From: Cryptosporangium aurantiacum
Lineage (GTDB): Bacteria > Actinomycetota > Actinomycetes > Mycobacteriales > Cryptosporangiaceae
Direction: 5' to 3'
DNA: 64,000 nucleotides
NCBI RefSeq assembly: GCF_900143005.1
Contig: NZ_FRCS01000002.1
Coordinates: 310,001-374,000 of the forward strand
Numbering within the stretch: the stretch's first letter is position 1; each line of letters begins with the position of its first letter. Of the stretch, positions 42,812 through 51,519 are shown piece after piece. Position numbers and translations under genes: made by a program. The notes below the pieces were generated by a model that was given only the letters and a program-made list of their open reading frames with translations, ran no database searches and was not told the origin of the DNA.

Positions 42812-43584
42812 GTGTCGGCCCCGAGGAATCGCCGCAGGTAGCGCGGGTCAGCGTCGGCGAGCGAGAGCAGGACGAAGAAGTCCGCGGTGCCGAACGCGGG
42901 GTCGTGGGCGGGCGGCCCGCAGACCTTGGCCCCGAGGCGCAGGTAACCGCGGAGCAGCGGCGGAACCAGCGACGTCCGCGGGGCGACGTCGGAGCGGACG
43001 GGCCACGGCTGCCGCGGTTCGACGCGGTAGGCGTCCGACGCGAAGTGCTTCGCGCTGACGACGCCCCAGGTCGCGGCCGCCGCTTTCCCTCCGTCGGCCA
43101 GCGACACCGAGGCGCAGCCGGCCAGCCAGCGGTGGCCTGCGAGGTGGAGGTAGCGGGCGATGCCCGCCCACATCAGCCCGATCACGGCGCCGGTGCGGTG
43201 CTCCGGGTCGACGCAGGAGCGACCGGCCTCGACGAGTTCCGGACGCAATGCGGCGAGCCGGTCGAGCCGGAACTCTCCATCGGAGTAGAGCTCGGCGCTA
43301 CGGCCGGGCGGGAGCATGCGATAGGTGCCGACGCACGCACCGGTGCGGTCATCGCGGATCAGAAGGTGGTCACAGAGCGGGTCAAAACGGTCGGCGTCCA
43401 CCCCGGATCCGTCGATCTCCGCGCCTAATTCGTCGGCGAAGACGCGGTACCGCAGTTCCTGGGCGGCACGGACCTCCGCCGGTTCGGTCGCGAGGACCAC
43501 CGAGTACCCCGGTGTGCGGCCGGGGCCGACGAGCGCTGCCGGCCCGGCTGCAGCGGGCGCGGAGACGAGTACACGTGGAGGCAT
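42808..43584 (-). CDS. olsB: Ornithine-acyl-ACP N-acyltransferase (OlsB-like)
   Basis: A 258-residue acyltransferase of the OlsB family: a GNAT-fold start with QELRYRVFADELGAEIDG, DPLCDHLLIRDDRTGACVGTYR, a SCVDPEHRTGAVIGLMWAGI core and LLRGYLRLGAKVCGPPAHDP. Family knowledge: it makes lyso-ornithine lipid from ornithine and 3-hydroxyacyl-ACP, a zwitterionic, phosphorus-free membrane lipid often made under phosphate limitation. It is followed by olsA with a 4-bp overlap. No Pho-box was identified. Confidence 0.8.
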   Translation of the reverse strand: MPPRVLVSAPAAAGPAALVGPGRTPGYSVVLATEPAEVRAAQELRYRVFADELGAEIDGSGVDADRFDPLCDHLLIRDDRTGACVGTYRMLPPGRSAELYSDGEFRLDRLAALRPELVEAGRSCVDPEHRTGAVIGLMWAGIARYLHLAGHRWLAGCASVSLADGGKAAAATWGVVSAKHFASDAYRVEPRQPWPVRSDVAPRTSLVPPLLRGYLRLGAKVCGPPAHDPAFGTADFFVLLSLADADPRYLRRFLGADT

Positions 43585-43665
43585 GCGGGAGGTGTAACGC
43601 GCGCGCCACCGCGGACGGAAGGAACAGCCGACAGGACGGCGTGGACATTCCGTGAACAGTTGACC

Positions 43666-44487
43666 TCAGTACGCGTGAGTGTGCGACTCCGGACGGCAGC
43701 GACAGCAGGCAAGCAGGTGGAACACCTCGGCCAGCTCCTTGAGGTCGCTGATCGGGTGCCGGAAGCCGGCGCGGATCCAGCGCTCCTCCCCCGCGACGTC
43801 GACGCCGAGCGTGAGCCCGTAGCGGTCGAGCCGGAGCGCCCTGGCGCTGCGGGCACCGGGGACCGCGGTCTCCCGTGCCTGCGCGCAGAGTTCGGCGAGC
43901 AGGTCGTCGTGGTGGTCGGCGAGGTCGGCGAGGAGCTTCTGCTCGTCGGGGCCGAACGGGTCGGGCTCGGCGTCCAGGAACGCGTCGACGTCCACGTCGA
44001 CCCGGCGGAGCCCGTCCGGACCGGTGTCCTCCGCGTCGTAACCCGGCGTCGCCCACTCGATCTCGGCCAGGTCGAGTCGGTACAGGACGCTCCCCCGGCC
44101 GACGTCAAGCAGCTCGCCCACCGCGTTGACCTCGGCGAAATCCATCGCGGTGCGGTGCGCCGCGATGCCGGTCAGCCGCGTGGCCCAGCCCGACATCGTG
44201 ATCCGCCCGCGCCACGGGCTACCCGAAACCGGCTGCCGGTCGGCGACCATCAGCTGCGCCACCGCGTCACCGTCCGCGGCCACCGGACGCAGTGCACGGT
44301 CCACCGGGCTGTCCTCGGCCAGGAGCAGCAGGACGCGTCCCATGCGGTCGGTCACGTGGGTCACCGCGAACTCGGTCGCGCTCGACGCGGAGGAACCACC
44401 GCCCGGCCCGCACTCGGTCCGGATCCGGGCCGGTAGGTGTCCGGCCGCCAGCGTCCGGGCGATCTCCGCCGGGGTCGGTTCCATCAC
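43666..44487 (-). CDS. DUF2470 / haem-oxygenase-like split-barrel protein
   Basis: A 273-residue protein. The N-terminus (about 1-130) has FMN-split-barrel-like segments (VDRALRPVAADGDAVAQLMVAD, then RGRITMSGWATRLTG). The C-terminal half (about 165-265) resembles DUF2470 (DLADHHDDLLAEL, RLDRYGLTLGVDV, FRHPISDLKELAEVFHLL). DUF2470 proteins are often tied to haem or iron metabolism. The start may be ATG 44487 or 44484. An iron-box-like palindrome lies 14 bp upstream, so iron-dependent repression is likely. Confidence 0.75.
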   Translation of the reverse strand: MMEPTPAEIARTLAAGHLPARIRTECGPGGGSSASSATEFAVTHVTDRMGRVLLLLAEDSPVDRALRPVAADGDAVAQLMVADRQPVSGSPWRGRITMSGWATRLTGIAAHRTAMDFAEVNAVGELLDVGRGSVLYRLDLAEIEWATPGYDAEDTGPDGLRRVDVDVDAFLDAEPDPFGPDEQKLLADLADHHDDLLAELCAQARETAVPGARSARALRLDRYGLTLGVDVAGEERWIRAGFRHPISDLKELAEVFHLLACCRCRPESHTHAY

Positions 44488-44500
44488 GCCTCCAAATTAC

Positions 44501-44533
44501 GGTTAGGCTCACCTTAGTTAGTGGAGCCTAACC
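44501..44533. promoter_or_regulatory. DtxR/IdeR-type iron-box-like palindrome
   Basis: GGTTAGGCTC (44501-44510) and GAGCCTAACC (44524-44533) form a perfect 10-bp dyad. The left half plus flank, GGTTAGGCTcAcCT, fits the IdeR/DtxR consensus TTAGGTTAGGCTAACCTAA. It lies between divergent DUF2470 and S4 genes and is 14 bp from each, so one regulator could control both. Confidence 0.65.
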
Positions 44534-44547
44534 CAGAAGGGTGATCG

Positions 44548-45162
44548 ATGAACAAGTCCCGGCCGAAGGTCCGGCTGTCGCGGGCGCTGGGGATCCCGCT
44601 CACGCCGAAGTGCGTGGAGTACTTCGAGCGACGTCCGTATCCGCCCGGCGACCACGGCCGCCGTCGCCGCCAGCAGAGCGACTACTCGCTGCGGCTCCGG
44701 GAGAAGCAGCGGCTGCGCTTCCAGTACGACGTCGGCGAGAAGCAGCTACGCCGCGTCTTCGACGAGGCGGCCAAGAACCGCGCGGGCAAGACCGGTGACG
44801 TGCTGGTCACGCTGCTCGAGCGTCGGCTCGACGCCACGGTGCTGCGCGCCGGCTTCGCCCGGACGATCTACCAGGCTCGCCAGTTCGTCACGCACCGGCA
44901 CATCACGGTGAACGGGCGTCGTGTCGACCGGCCGTCGTACCGGGTGGAGGAGGGCGACGTCATCCAGGTGCACGAGCGCAGCCGCCCGATGACGCCGTTC
45001 GTGACCGCCGCCGCAGGCGCGCACGTCGGCTCCGGCCCGACCGCGCCGTACCTCGACGTCTCGGTGAGCACGCTGACCGCTCGGGTGCTGCGCGATCCGC
45101 TGCGCTCCGAGATCCCGATCACCTGCAACGAGCAGCTCGTCGTCGAGTTCTACTCCCGCTGA
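44548..45162 (+). CDS. rpsD: 30S ribosomal protein S4, Cys-free type
   Basis: A 204-residue S4. The N-terminal domain lacks the four-Cys zinc motif; it starts [19 protein letters not shown] and has [11 protein letters not shown]. The S4 RNA-binding domain (about 95-160) has [35 protein letters not shown]. It matches the Streptomyces type of S4. It stands alone, far from rpsM-rpsK-rpoA, so it may be a second copy. An iron-box-like dyad lies just upstream. Confidence 0.9.
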   Translation: MNKSRPKVRLSRALGIPLTPKCVEYFERRPYPPGDHGRRRRQQSDYSLRLREKQRLRFQYDVGEKQLRRVFDEAAKNRAGKTGDVLVTLLERRLDATVLRAGFARTIYQARQFVTHRHITVNGRRVDRPSYRVEEGDVIQVHERSRPMTPFVTAAAGAHVGSGPTAPYLDVSVSTLTARVLRDPLRSEIPITCNEQLVVEFYSR

Positions 45163-45261
45163 CGCGCGGTTCCACCACGCGAGCCGATCAGCCTGAATCG
45201 ATCGGCGGCCGGAGCTGATTCCGGTCTACCGCGGCCGAGTAGCCGCGGTGCGGGAGCGACG

Positions 45262-45300
45262 CGAGGGCGGCCCACATCCGTTCGGATGGGGCCGCCCTCG
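45262..45300 (+). terminator. 11-bp stem terminator after S4
   Basis: CGAGGGCGGCC pairs with GGCCGCCCTCG around an inner CATCCGTTCGGATG hairpin, 100 bp after the S4 stop. It could serve both S4 and the convergent DUF4870 gene. Confidence 0.8.
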
Positions 45301-45320
45301 AGTCGTCTTTGTCGTGCGGA

Positions 45321-45818
45321 TCAGCGCAGGAGCGCTAAGCCGACCGGGTAGCGGTAGCGCTCCCCACCGGCGGCGGAGAACGCGGCGAGCACGGTCGTGA
45401 GCAGCCAGGCGAGCACCAGCGGCACCAGGAACAGCGCCGCGAGCCCGAACGTCAGGACGCCGAGGAGCAGCGTCGGCGCCAGCGCGGCCAGGAACGCGAG
45501 CTGGAAGTTCGCCGCGGCCAGCGCCTGCTCGCGGACGTAGAGCGACCGCTCGCCGATCACGCGGGAGATCACCAGCGGGCCGGCCACGCTCGACACCACC
45601 CCGGAGAGGTGGGCGAGAACCATCCAGGCACGCTCGCCCGGAGCCGGCGTGTACTTACGGTAGGCAATCCGCTCCACAGTGGCCGGGCGGGGTGCCGTCG
45701 CCACCGTGGCAGTCGCCACTCGCTCCGGAACCCGCGGGGACGCGACCGGGCGCCGGGTCGGGCGCGGCCGACGCACTGGCCGGGCGGTGCCGTCCAGTAC
45801 CGGCGTCATCACGCTCAT
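45321..45818 (-). CDS. DUF4870 small membrane protein
   Basis: A 165-residue protein from ATG 45818, which has GGAGGG upstream. A basic, Pro/Arg-rich cytosolic N-terminus (about 1-60) precedes a DUF4870 region: MVLAHLSGVVSSVAGPLVI, YVREQALAAANFQLAF, then two more membrane helices. The family is of unknown function but common in bacterial membranes. Confidence 0.8.
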   Translation of the reverse strand: MSVMTPVLDGTARPVRRPRPTRRPVASPRVPERVATATVATAPRPATVERIAYRKYTPAPGERAWMVLAHLSGVVSSVAGPLVISRVIGERSLYVREQALAAANFQLAFLAALAPTLLLGVLTFGLAALFLVPLVLAWLLTTVLAAFSAAGGERYRYPVGLALLR

Positions 45819-46356
45819 CCGAATCCCTCCTCGGCTTCCCGGACGGTTCTCGTCCGGCATGCGCCCATCGTGCTCGCGGACCATGCCCGAGTGCGTCAGG
45901 GATCCCACTGGTTCTAGCCCTGGCGAAGTACCCGACCGAACCCCGGGGACACCCCCGGGGGGACGTGAACTCCCCCACCCCATCCAACCGCTGGCAAGCG
46001 AAAACGATGTCAACCGAACGACAACAATTTCATGGCGCAGAACACAGGCCGGATCGACACTCTCCGTAGTTGGTCCATTCTGGATCTGCCGACCGTTCCA
46101 CCTCGAGTCTGAAGCAACGATCGCCGGCAGCCAACTGAAATTGGGACAGAGGCAGGATGTGTACCAGCGGGCCCTCCGGCTTGTCACCCGGATGAACAAT
46201 CCGGCGCGCGCGCTCACCGGCGAACCGATAAAGAGTCGGCCCGAACGCGCTCGGGAAACAATTCCTGACCAGCACTGTTGTCAATTCGATCAGTATTGCG
46301 ACTGCATTTACGTGGTGTTAATTTGCCCCCGCCTAATACGCCACGGAGGTACTCAA
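45819..46356. other. Intergenic region upstream of the lipase
   Basis: A 538-bp spacer between the divergent DUF4870 and lipase genes. The GC content falls visibly in 46000-46350. The minus strand has TTGACA near 46279-46284, and several short dyads occur near 45940-45965. I see no credible gene; a short TTG-start frame at 46030-46284 was rejected. Confidence 0.5.
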
Positions 46357-47349
46357 ATGCGTCGCAAGCTGCTCGGCTCGATGATAGCTGCGCTCGGCGC
46401 CACCGCGACTCTGCTAGCCGGAGCCCAGCCCACCCAGGCCGCTCCGTTGCCGGTGAACTACAACTGGCTGGCCGAATTCCTGCCGAACATCGGCAACTAC
46501 CAGCAGGCCCCGCCGGGGGCGATCACGGTCTCCCGCAACGCCGACGGGAAGCTGCCGGCCAAGTGCACGTCGTCGCAGCACCCGGTCCCGGTCCTCCTCG
46601 CGCACGGAACGTGGGAGAACCAGAACGACAACTGGCGAGCCCTTTCGCCGTACTTGAAGAATGCCGGGTATTGCGTCTACACGTTCAACTACGGTGGGGA
46701 CGACAACGCCGCGTTCCAGGGCACCGACGCCGTTCCGTCGAACGCCAAGGAATTGGCTCGCGTCGTCGACAAGGTCCTCCAGGTGACCGGAGCGCCGAAG
46801 GTCGACATCGTCGGTCATTCGCAGGGCGGAATGATGCCGCGCTGGTACATCAAATTCCTCAACGGTGGTTCGAAGATCAACAAGCTGATCGGCCTCTCCC
46901 CGTCCAATCACGGCACCACGCTGTGGGGCCTGGGGAACCTCGGCAAGGCGATCGGGCTCGGCTCCACGGTCACCGAGAACGGCGGCGTCGTCGACGGTGC
47001 CTTCGACCAGATCGAGGGCTCGGCGGTCCAGCAGAAGCTGGCCACCTGCTCGACCGGCCCGGCCCAGGACGTCTGCGTGAACGACACCGTGAAGTACACG
47101 GTCATCCAGACCAACGGTGACCAGGTCGTCACGCCCCCGCAGAACGCGTTCCTGATCGCGACCGACGCCCAGAAGGCGAGCAAGCAGATCACGAACATCC
47201 TGCTGCAGGACGTCTGCATCCTGGACGCCTCGGAGCACCTCGCGATCACCTACGACAGCGTCGCGTTCCAGCTGATCCTCAACGCGCTCGACCCGAGCAC
47301 CGCGAAGCAGCCGGTCTGCAAGCTGATCACCCCGTACGTGGGTGGCTGA
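46357..47349 (+). CDS. Secreted lipase, class 2 (LipA family)
   Basis: A 330-residue secreted protein. The signal peptide is RRKLLGSMIAALGATATLLAGAQ, with cleavage near ...TQAAPLP. The catalytic segment is GHSQGG with Ser155, and PVLLAHGTWENQNDNW gives the oxyanion turn. The His is likely in SEHLAITYDS near the C-terminus; the Cys pairs (CTSSQH...YCVYTF; CSTG...VCVND) suggest disulfides. This matches bacterial class-2 triacylglycerol lipases. GGAGGT lies upstream of ATG 46357. Confidence 0.9.
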   Translation: MRRKLLGSMIAALGATATLLAGAQPTQAAPLPVNYNWLAEFLPNIGNYQQAPPGAITVSRNADGKLPAKCTSSQHPVPVLLAHGTWENQNDNWRALSPYLKNAGYCVYTFNYGGDDNAAFQGTDAVPSNAKELARVVDKVLQVTGAPKVDIVGHSQGGMMPRWYIKFLNGGSKINKLIGLSPSNHGTTLWGLGNLGKAIGLGSTVTENGGVVDGAFDQIEGSAVQQKLATCSTGPAQDVCVNDTVKYTVIQTNGDQVVTPPQNAFLIATDAQKASKQITNILLQDVCILDASEHLAITYDSVAFQLILNALDPSTAKQPVCKLITPYVGG

Positions 47350-47360
47350 CCACCCCTGAC

Positions 47361-47400
47361 GAACAGACCGCCCCGGAGTGCAGGCCGGGGCGGTCTGTTC
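47361..47400. terminator. Perfect 16-bp terminator
   Basis: GAACAGACCGCCCCGG and its exact complement flank AGTGCAGG, followed by TTTGT. It lies 12 bp after the lipase stop and 4 bp before the convergent ACT-domain gene. Confidence 0.9.
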
Positions 47401-47404
47401 TTTG

Positions 47405-48034
47405 TCAGCGAGAAACGACGGCTTTGCCCACGATCGCACCGACGATGTCGGCCAGCACGGTCAGCCGCGTCAACTCGACCTCGTGGAACGCCGGCGCGTG
47501 GTCGCGGGCGATCACCAGCACGGTCGACGTCCCGTCGAACGGCGTCGCCGCCAGGTGCGTGCCGCCCGGCAGGCTGACCGTCCGCGGCCGGAGCGGGGTC
47601 AGCGCGGGAAGCGGGGGCTCGGCGGGCGCCTGCCAGCTCGCCGTGACCACGCTCGGCGACGGGTCGGTCTCCACCAGCGCCGCCCACTCCGCGCTGAACA
47701 GCGCAGGAGCGGCGTCGACCAGCGTGGCCAGCCCGCGTCCGGGGTTCACCGCGACCTGCGAGAGGACCACCAGGTCGGGGAACGCTCCCGGCGGCTCGAC
47801 GGTCTCCCAGATGCCCTCGACCCGGACGCCCGGCGCCGCTTCCAGCCCGGCGGAGACCCGGTCGCGGACCGCCGGGTTCGCCACCGACACCGTGAACTCG
47901 TCCAGCGCCCGGCCGGACACGCTCTCCAGCACCGTCACCTGCAGGATGTCGGCACCGGCCGAACCGAGAGTACGGGTGACGGCACCGAGCGCGCCGGGCC
48001 GGTCCGGCAGCGAGACCCGAACCCGTAGCAGCAT
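47405..48034 (-). CDS. ACT-domain protein
   Basis: A 209-residue product from ATG 48034 (48064 and 48046 are also possible). The first 80 residues are an ACT domain (LLRVRVSLPDRPGALGAVTRTLG, then GADILQVTVLES). The C-terminal 120 residues are less clear; they have TASWQAPAEPP and HEVELTRLTVLADIVGAIV. ACT domains bind amino acids or other small ligands. A role is not evident; it lies next to the MMPL gene but is only 50 bp away and on the same strand. Confidence 0.75.
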   Translation of the reverse strand: MLLRVRVSLPDRPGALGAVTRTLGSAGADILQVTVLESVSGRALDEFTVSVANPAVRDRVSAGLEAAPGVRVEGIWETVEPPGAFPDLVVLSQVAVNPGRGLATLVDAAPALFSAEWAALVETDPSPSVVTASWQAPAEPPLPALTPLRPRTVSLPGGTHLAATPFDGTSTVLVIARDHAPAFHEVELTRLTVLADIVGAIVGKAVVSR

Positions 48035-48114
48035 CCCAACCCCCATCCTGACCAGCGACATCACTCAGCCTGCCACGGCCGGGTTACCGACGTGTTGCTG
48101 CCCCGGCTCACCTA

Positions 48115-50190
48115 CTACGGCTGCTTGGGCCACCAGGTCGCCCGGCCGACGTCGAGTGCCAACGCCGGTACCAACAGCGTCCTGACCAGCAGCGTGTCGA
48201 GCAAGACCCCGACGGCCACCAGTAGGCCCATCGCGAGCATCCCGACCAGCGGCATCCCGAGGAAGACCGCGAACGTGCCCGCCAGCACCAGACCGGCGCT
48301 GGTGATCACTCCGCCGGTGGTACTGAGCCCGACCAGCACGCCCTCGCGGTGCCCGCGGCTCGCGACCTCCTCGCGCACCCGCGTCATCAGGAAGACGTTG
48401 TAGTCGACGCCGAGCGAGACCAGGAACAGGAACCCGAGCAGCGGCAGCGAGTAGTCGACCGCGCTGACGTCGAAGACCGACTTCAGGATCAACGCCGTGC
48501 CACCCAGCGCGGCCAGGAACGACAGCACGTTGGTGACGATCAGCAGCAGCGGCGCGACGAGCGAGCGCAGCACCGCGATCAGGATCAGCGCGATCGCCAC
48601 CAGCGCAAGCGGGATAACCACCCACCGGTCCCTGGCGGCGGTCTCCCTGGTGTCGAGCGTCGACGCCGTCCGGCCGCCGACCGCGGCGTCCGCCTCGGGC
48701 AGTTCGGCGAGCGCGGAGCGGAGCCGCTGCACGGTCTTCTCGGCAGCGTCGCTGTCCGGCGCGTCGGTCAGCACGACCGGGACCAGCACCAGCTCACCAC
48801 CGCGCACCACCGCATCCACCCGGGCCACGCCGTCGGTCGAGCGTGCGGCGGCGACCACCGCGTCGGCCGAGCCTGCCGCCGCGACGATCTGGGTCGGCTC
48901 GGTGGCGCCTGCCGGGTAGTGCTTCGCCACCAGCTCCTGCCCGCGGACCGAGTCCGGTGGCGTCTTGTACTGCTCGGCGTCGCTCGCGCCGAGCGTCATC
49001 GTGGTCAGGCCGAGCGTCAGCGCGACCAGGAACACGGCCGCGGACATCCAGAGCAGGCGCGGCCTGCGGCCGACGGCCGCGGCGACGGTGTCCCAGCTCA
49101 GCAGCCGGCCACGGACGGGCTCGCTCCCCACCCGGGGCACCAGCGGCCAGAACGCCCAGCGGCCGACGATGACGAGCAGCGCCGGGAGCAGCGTCAGGAT
49201 CACGATCGCCGCGCAGGCGACGCCGACCGCGCCGGTCGCGCCCAGGCTCCGGGTCGAGTTCTGGTCGGCGGCCAGCAGGCAGAGCAGACCCACGACCACG
49301 GTGCCCGCGGACGCCAGCACGGCCGGCGCTGTCCGGCGGAGCGCGGTCGCCATCGCGGCGTGCCGGTCGGCGTGCCGACGCAACTCCTCGCGGTAGCGCG
49401 AGATCAGCAGCAGCGCGTAGTCGGTGCCCGCGCCGAACACCAGCACGGTGAGGATGCCGCCGCTCTGCCCGTTGACCGGCAGGTCGGCGTGCTTCGCCAG
49501 CAGATACACCACCGCGGTCGCCAGCTGGCTGCCGAACCCGACCGCCAGCAGCGGCAGTATCCACAGCACCGGGCTGCGGTAGGTCAGCAGCAGCAGGAGC
49601 GTGACCACGCCGACGGTGGCGAGCAACAGGTTCGCGTCGAGGTCGTCGAAGACCGAGACCGAGTCGTAGAGGTTGCCCGCCGCTCCGGCCACGTGCACGT
49701 CGACGCCGTCCGGCGCGGAGTCGGCGACCCGGTCCCGCATGCGTTCGACGGCGCCAAGCGGGTCGTCGTTGTTGCTGACCGGCACCACGTACATCAGTGC
49801 GGCCCCGTCGTCCGACGGGATCGGACCCTCGATGCCTCCGGTGCCGAGGGCTTCCAGAGCCGAGCGGTCGGCGGTGATCGCCGTCCGGTCCGCCGCCGTG
49901 AGCCCGCCGTCACGGGCGTAGACGACGACGGCCGGCAGCAGGTCGTCCTGCTGGAAGCGGGGCAGCAGTTCGGCGACCCGGGTCGACTGCGCCTCCCGGG
50001 GCAGGAACGACGTGACGCTGTTGTCCTCGACCTCGGAGACCTTGCCCGCGAACGGGCCTGCGCCGATCAGCACGACCACCCAGAACAGGACGACGAACCA
50101 CTTGCCGATCCGCAGGCGCGACTTCCGGTCGGTGCCGCCGGCCGACGCGTCGTCGACCTGCTGCGGGGCATACTTCGGTGGGGAGTTCAT
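48115..50190 (-). CDS. MMPL-family RND exporter, copy 1
   Basis: A 691-residue protein of two repeats. The first soluble domain has FLPREAQSTRVAELLP, then membrane segments with LLLLTYRSPVLWILPLLAVG, and a FGAGTDYALLLISRYREELRR motif. The second half repeats it with LGVDYNVFLMTRVREEVASRG. Such proteins export lipids or small molecules. A dyad at 50224-50255 lies in its leader. An ArsR-type gene and a small coiled-coil gene are upstream on the same strand. Confidence 0.9.
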   Translation of the reverse strand: MNSPPKYAPQQVDDASAGGTDRKSRLRIGKWFVVLFWVVVLIGAGPFAGKVSEVEDNSVTSFLPREAQSTRVAELLPRFQQDDLLPAVVVYARDGGLTAADRTAITADRSALEALGTGGIEGPIPSDDGAALMYVVPVSNNDDPLGAVERMRDRVADSAPDGVDVHVAGAAGNLYDSVSVFDDLDANLLLATVGVVTLLLLLTYRSPVLWILPLLAVGFGSQLATAVVYLLAKHADLPVNGQSGGILTVLVFGAGTDYALLLISRYREELRRHADRHAAMATALRRTAPAVLASAGTVVVGLLCLLAADQNSTRSLGATGAVGVACAAIVILTLLPALLVIVGRWAFWPLVPRVGSEPVRGRLLSWDTVAAAVGRRPRLLWMSAAVFLVALTLGLTTMTLGASDAEQYKTPPDSVRGQELVAKHYPAGATEPTQIVAAAGSADAVVAAARSTDGVARVDAVVRGGELVLVPVVLTDAPDSDAAEKTVQRLRSALAELPEADAAVGGRTASTLDTRETAARDRWVVIPLALVAIALILIAVLRSLVAPLLLIVTNVLSFLAALGGTALILKSVFDVSAVDYSLPLLGFLFLVSLGVDYNVFLMTRVREEVASRGHREGVLVGLSTTGGVITSAGLVLAGTFAVFLGMPLVGMLAMGLLVAVGVLLDTLLVRTLLVPALALDVGRATWWPKQP

Positions 50191-50223
50191 GGCTCTCCTT
50201 CAGTGGAATGGGAGTTCCGCTGG

Positions 50224-50255
50224 GTGGGTCGTCGGGTGGCAGCCCGACGACCCAC
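50224..50255 (-). promoter_or_regulatory. Perfect 13-bp inverted repeat in the MMPL leader
   Basis: GTGGGTCGTCGGG and CCCGACGACCCAC flank TGGCAG, 34 bp before the MMPL start. On the plus strand it is followed by a T-rich tgcttttgttc, but no plus-strand gene ends here, so I favour a leader attenuator on the minus strand. Confidence 0.5.
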
Positions 50256-50309
50256 TGCTTTTGTTCGGTGCGGACGCGGCGGTGGCAGCCGCCGCGTGCA
50301 CTTTCGGGG

Positions 50310-50582
50310 TCAGCCCACGTCGCGCAGGAGCTTCTCGATCGCCGCGACCCGCGCGCGTACCTCGGTGACGCCCTCGGCGATCTCGCGCTGCCCCGCCACT
50401 AATTCGGCGAGCGTCGCGCGGAACTCCTCGAGCGCCTCCGCGTTCTCCTTCTTCAGGTCCACCGCGATCTCCTTCCGGATGCCGTGGATCACCGCGACCC
50501 GCCCGGTGGCGAAGATCTGCCAGGCGATCACGGCGGCGAGCAGGAAGCCCCCGCAGGCGACGATGGCTACCGGCCACTCCAT
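50310..50582 (-). CDS. Small membrane protein with coiled-coil tail
   Basis: A 90-residue protein: one membrane segment (about residues 5-24), then a charged coiled coil with LKKENAEALEEF and EVRARVAAIEKLL. It starts 7 bp after the ArsR-type gene and may be co-transcribed with MMPL. No family recognised; possibly a small regulatory subunit. Confidence 0.65.
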   Translation of the reverse strand: MEWPVAIVACGGFLLAAVIAWQIFATGRVAVIHGIRKEIAVDLKKENAEALEEFRATLAELVAGQREIAEGVTEVRARVAAIEKLLRDVG

Positions 50583-50589
50583 CGACGCC

Positions 50590-50922
50590 TCACCGCCCCT
50601 CGTCGGCGGGGCCGCTGAGCGTGCGGGCGGCGGCCGCGATCTGCCCTGGGGTCAGCCGCAGGGCGAATGGCGTCACCTCGACGTATCTCATCGCTTTTCC
50701 GTCCTCCGAGACCTCGTGATGGCCCGACACCAACCCGGCGGCCTCCAGCCGCTGCAGGTGCATGTGCAGCAACGGCCTGCTCATGCCCATCTCGCGGGCA
50801 AGCCGGCTGACGTAGTTCCGCCCGGCAGCGAGCGTTGCCACGATGCGGAGCCGATGCGGGTTCGCCAGTGCGCTCAGCATCAGCAGCAGCTCGTCGCCGG
50901 TGGGTTCGGTGAGTTCTTCCAT
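50590..50922 (-). CDS. ArsR-type winged-helix repressor
   Basis: A 110-residue HTH protein: SALANPHRLRIVATLAAGRN, then SRLAREMGMSRPLLHMHLQRLEAAGLVSG. It has no obvious Cys metal site, so it is probably not metal-sensing. It heads the string that includes the small coiled-coil protein and MMPL. A perfect TGTCAGA dyad lies one base before its start codon, so it may repress itself and the exporter. Confidence 0.85.
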   Translation of the reverse strand: MEELTEPTGDELLLMLSALANPHRLRIVATLAAGRNYVSRLAREMGMSRPLLHMHLQRLEAAGLVSGHHEVSEDGKAMRYVEVTPFALRLTPGQIAAAARTLSGPADEGR

Positions 50923-50923
50923 A

Positions 50924-50941
50924 TGTCAGAAAACTCTGACA
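50924..50941. promoter_or_regulatory. Perfect operator-like dyad TGTCAGA-AAAC-TCTGACA
   Basis: The 7-bp arms lie one base upstream of the ArsR-type start codon. The position suggests an autoregulatory operator overlapping the ribosome-binding region or a leaderless promoter. Confidence 0.7.
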
Positions 50942-51129
50942 GGTGATCGCTAGAGCTGTCAACACAAAGGAATTCCGGACAGCAGGAGCACAAAAGGGGA
51001 GAGCCACCGCGTGCCCTTGCGGACTAAGTCGCCGGCACCGAAGTACCGGCAGAACGGGTGGCCCTCCTCGGACCTAGGTTCCCGCCGCGCGGGTAAGTTC
51101 AAACTCGCCCCGAGTCCGGAGGTATGGCG

Positions 51130-51519
51130 ATGGCCGATGACGTGCGACTACGCCAGGCCGACGAAACAAGGCCTACCGATCCGGGGGACGAACTCGACTA
51201 CCGCTTCACGCTGGCGAACGAACGGACGTTCCTCGCCTGGATCCGCACCGCGCTCGCCCTGGTGGGCGGTGGGCTCGCGGTCGACCAACTGCTGCCGGAC
51301 CTGGGCCCACCGGCGTTGCGCGTCACGATCGCCGCCGTTCTGCTGATCCTCGGCGCCGCCACCGCCGTGCACGCGGCGGTCCGCTGGGTCCGGATCGAGC
51401 AGCACATGCGGTCCGGCCGCGACCTGCCCGCTTCCCTCTACCCGAGGGTGCTCGCCGCGCTGCTCGCGGTCGGCGCGGCGCTACTCGTCCTGGTCGTCGT
51501 CCTCGGCGCGGATCAGTGA
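51130..51519 (+). CDS. DUF202 membrane protein, first of a pair
   Basis: A 129-residue protein of three membrane spans with the YidH-type motif RFTLANERTFLAWIRTALAL. I chose ATG 51130 because GGAGGT lies 6 bp before it, whereas the ATG at 51124 abuts the site directly. It overlaps the second DUF202 gene by 4 bp (GTGA). The pair may assemble into one complex. Confidence 0.85.
   Translation: MADDVRLRQADETRPTDPGDELDYRFTLANERTFLAWIRTALALVGGGLAVDQLLPDLGPPALRVTIAAVLLILGAATAVHAAVRWVRIEQHMRSGRDLPASLYPRVLAALLAVGAALLVLVVVLGADQ

Noticed and set aside
46030-46284. A short minus-strand frame starting with TTG upstream of the lipase
   Set aside because: TTG start, no ribosome binding site and no similarity that I can see.
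48349-50946. An 865-codon open frame on the plus strand
   Set aside because: Antisense to the MMPL and ArsR genes, which have clear motifs. Its composition is that of a GC-codon shadow.
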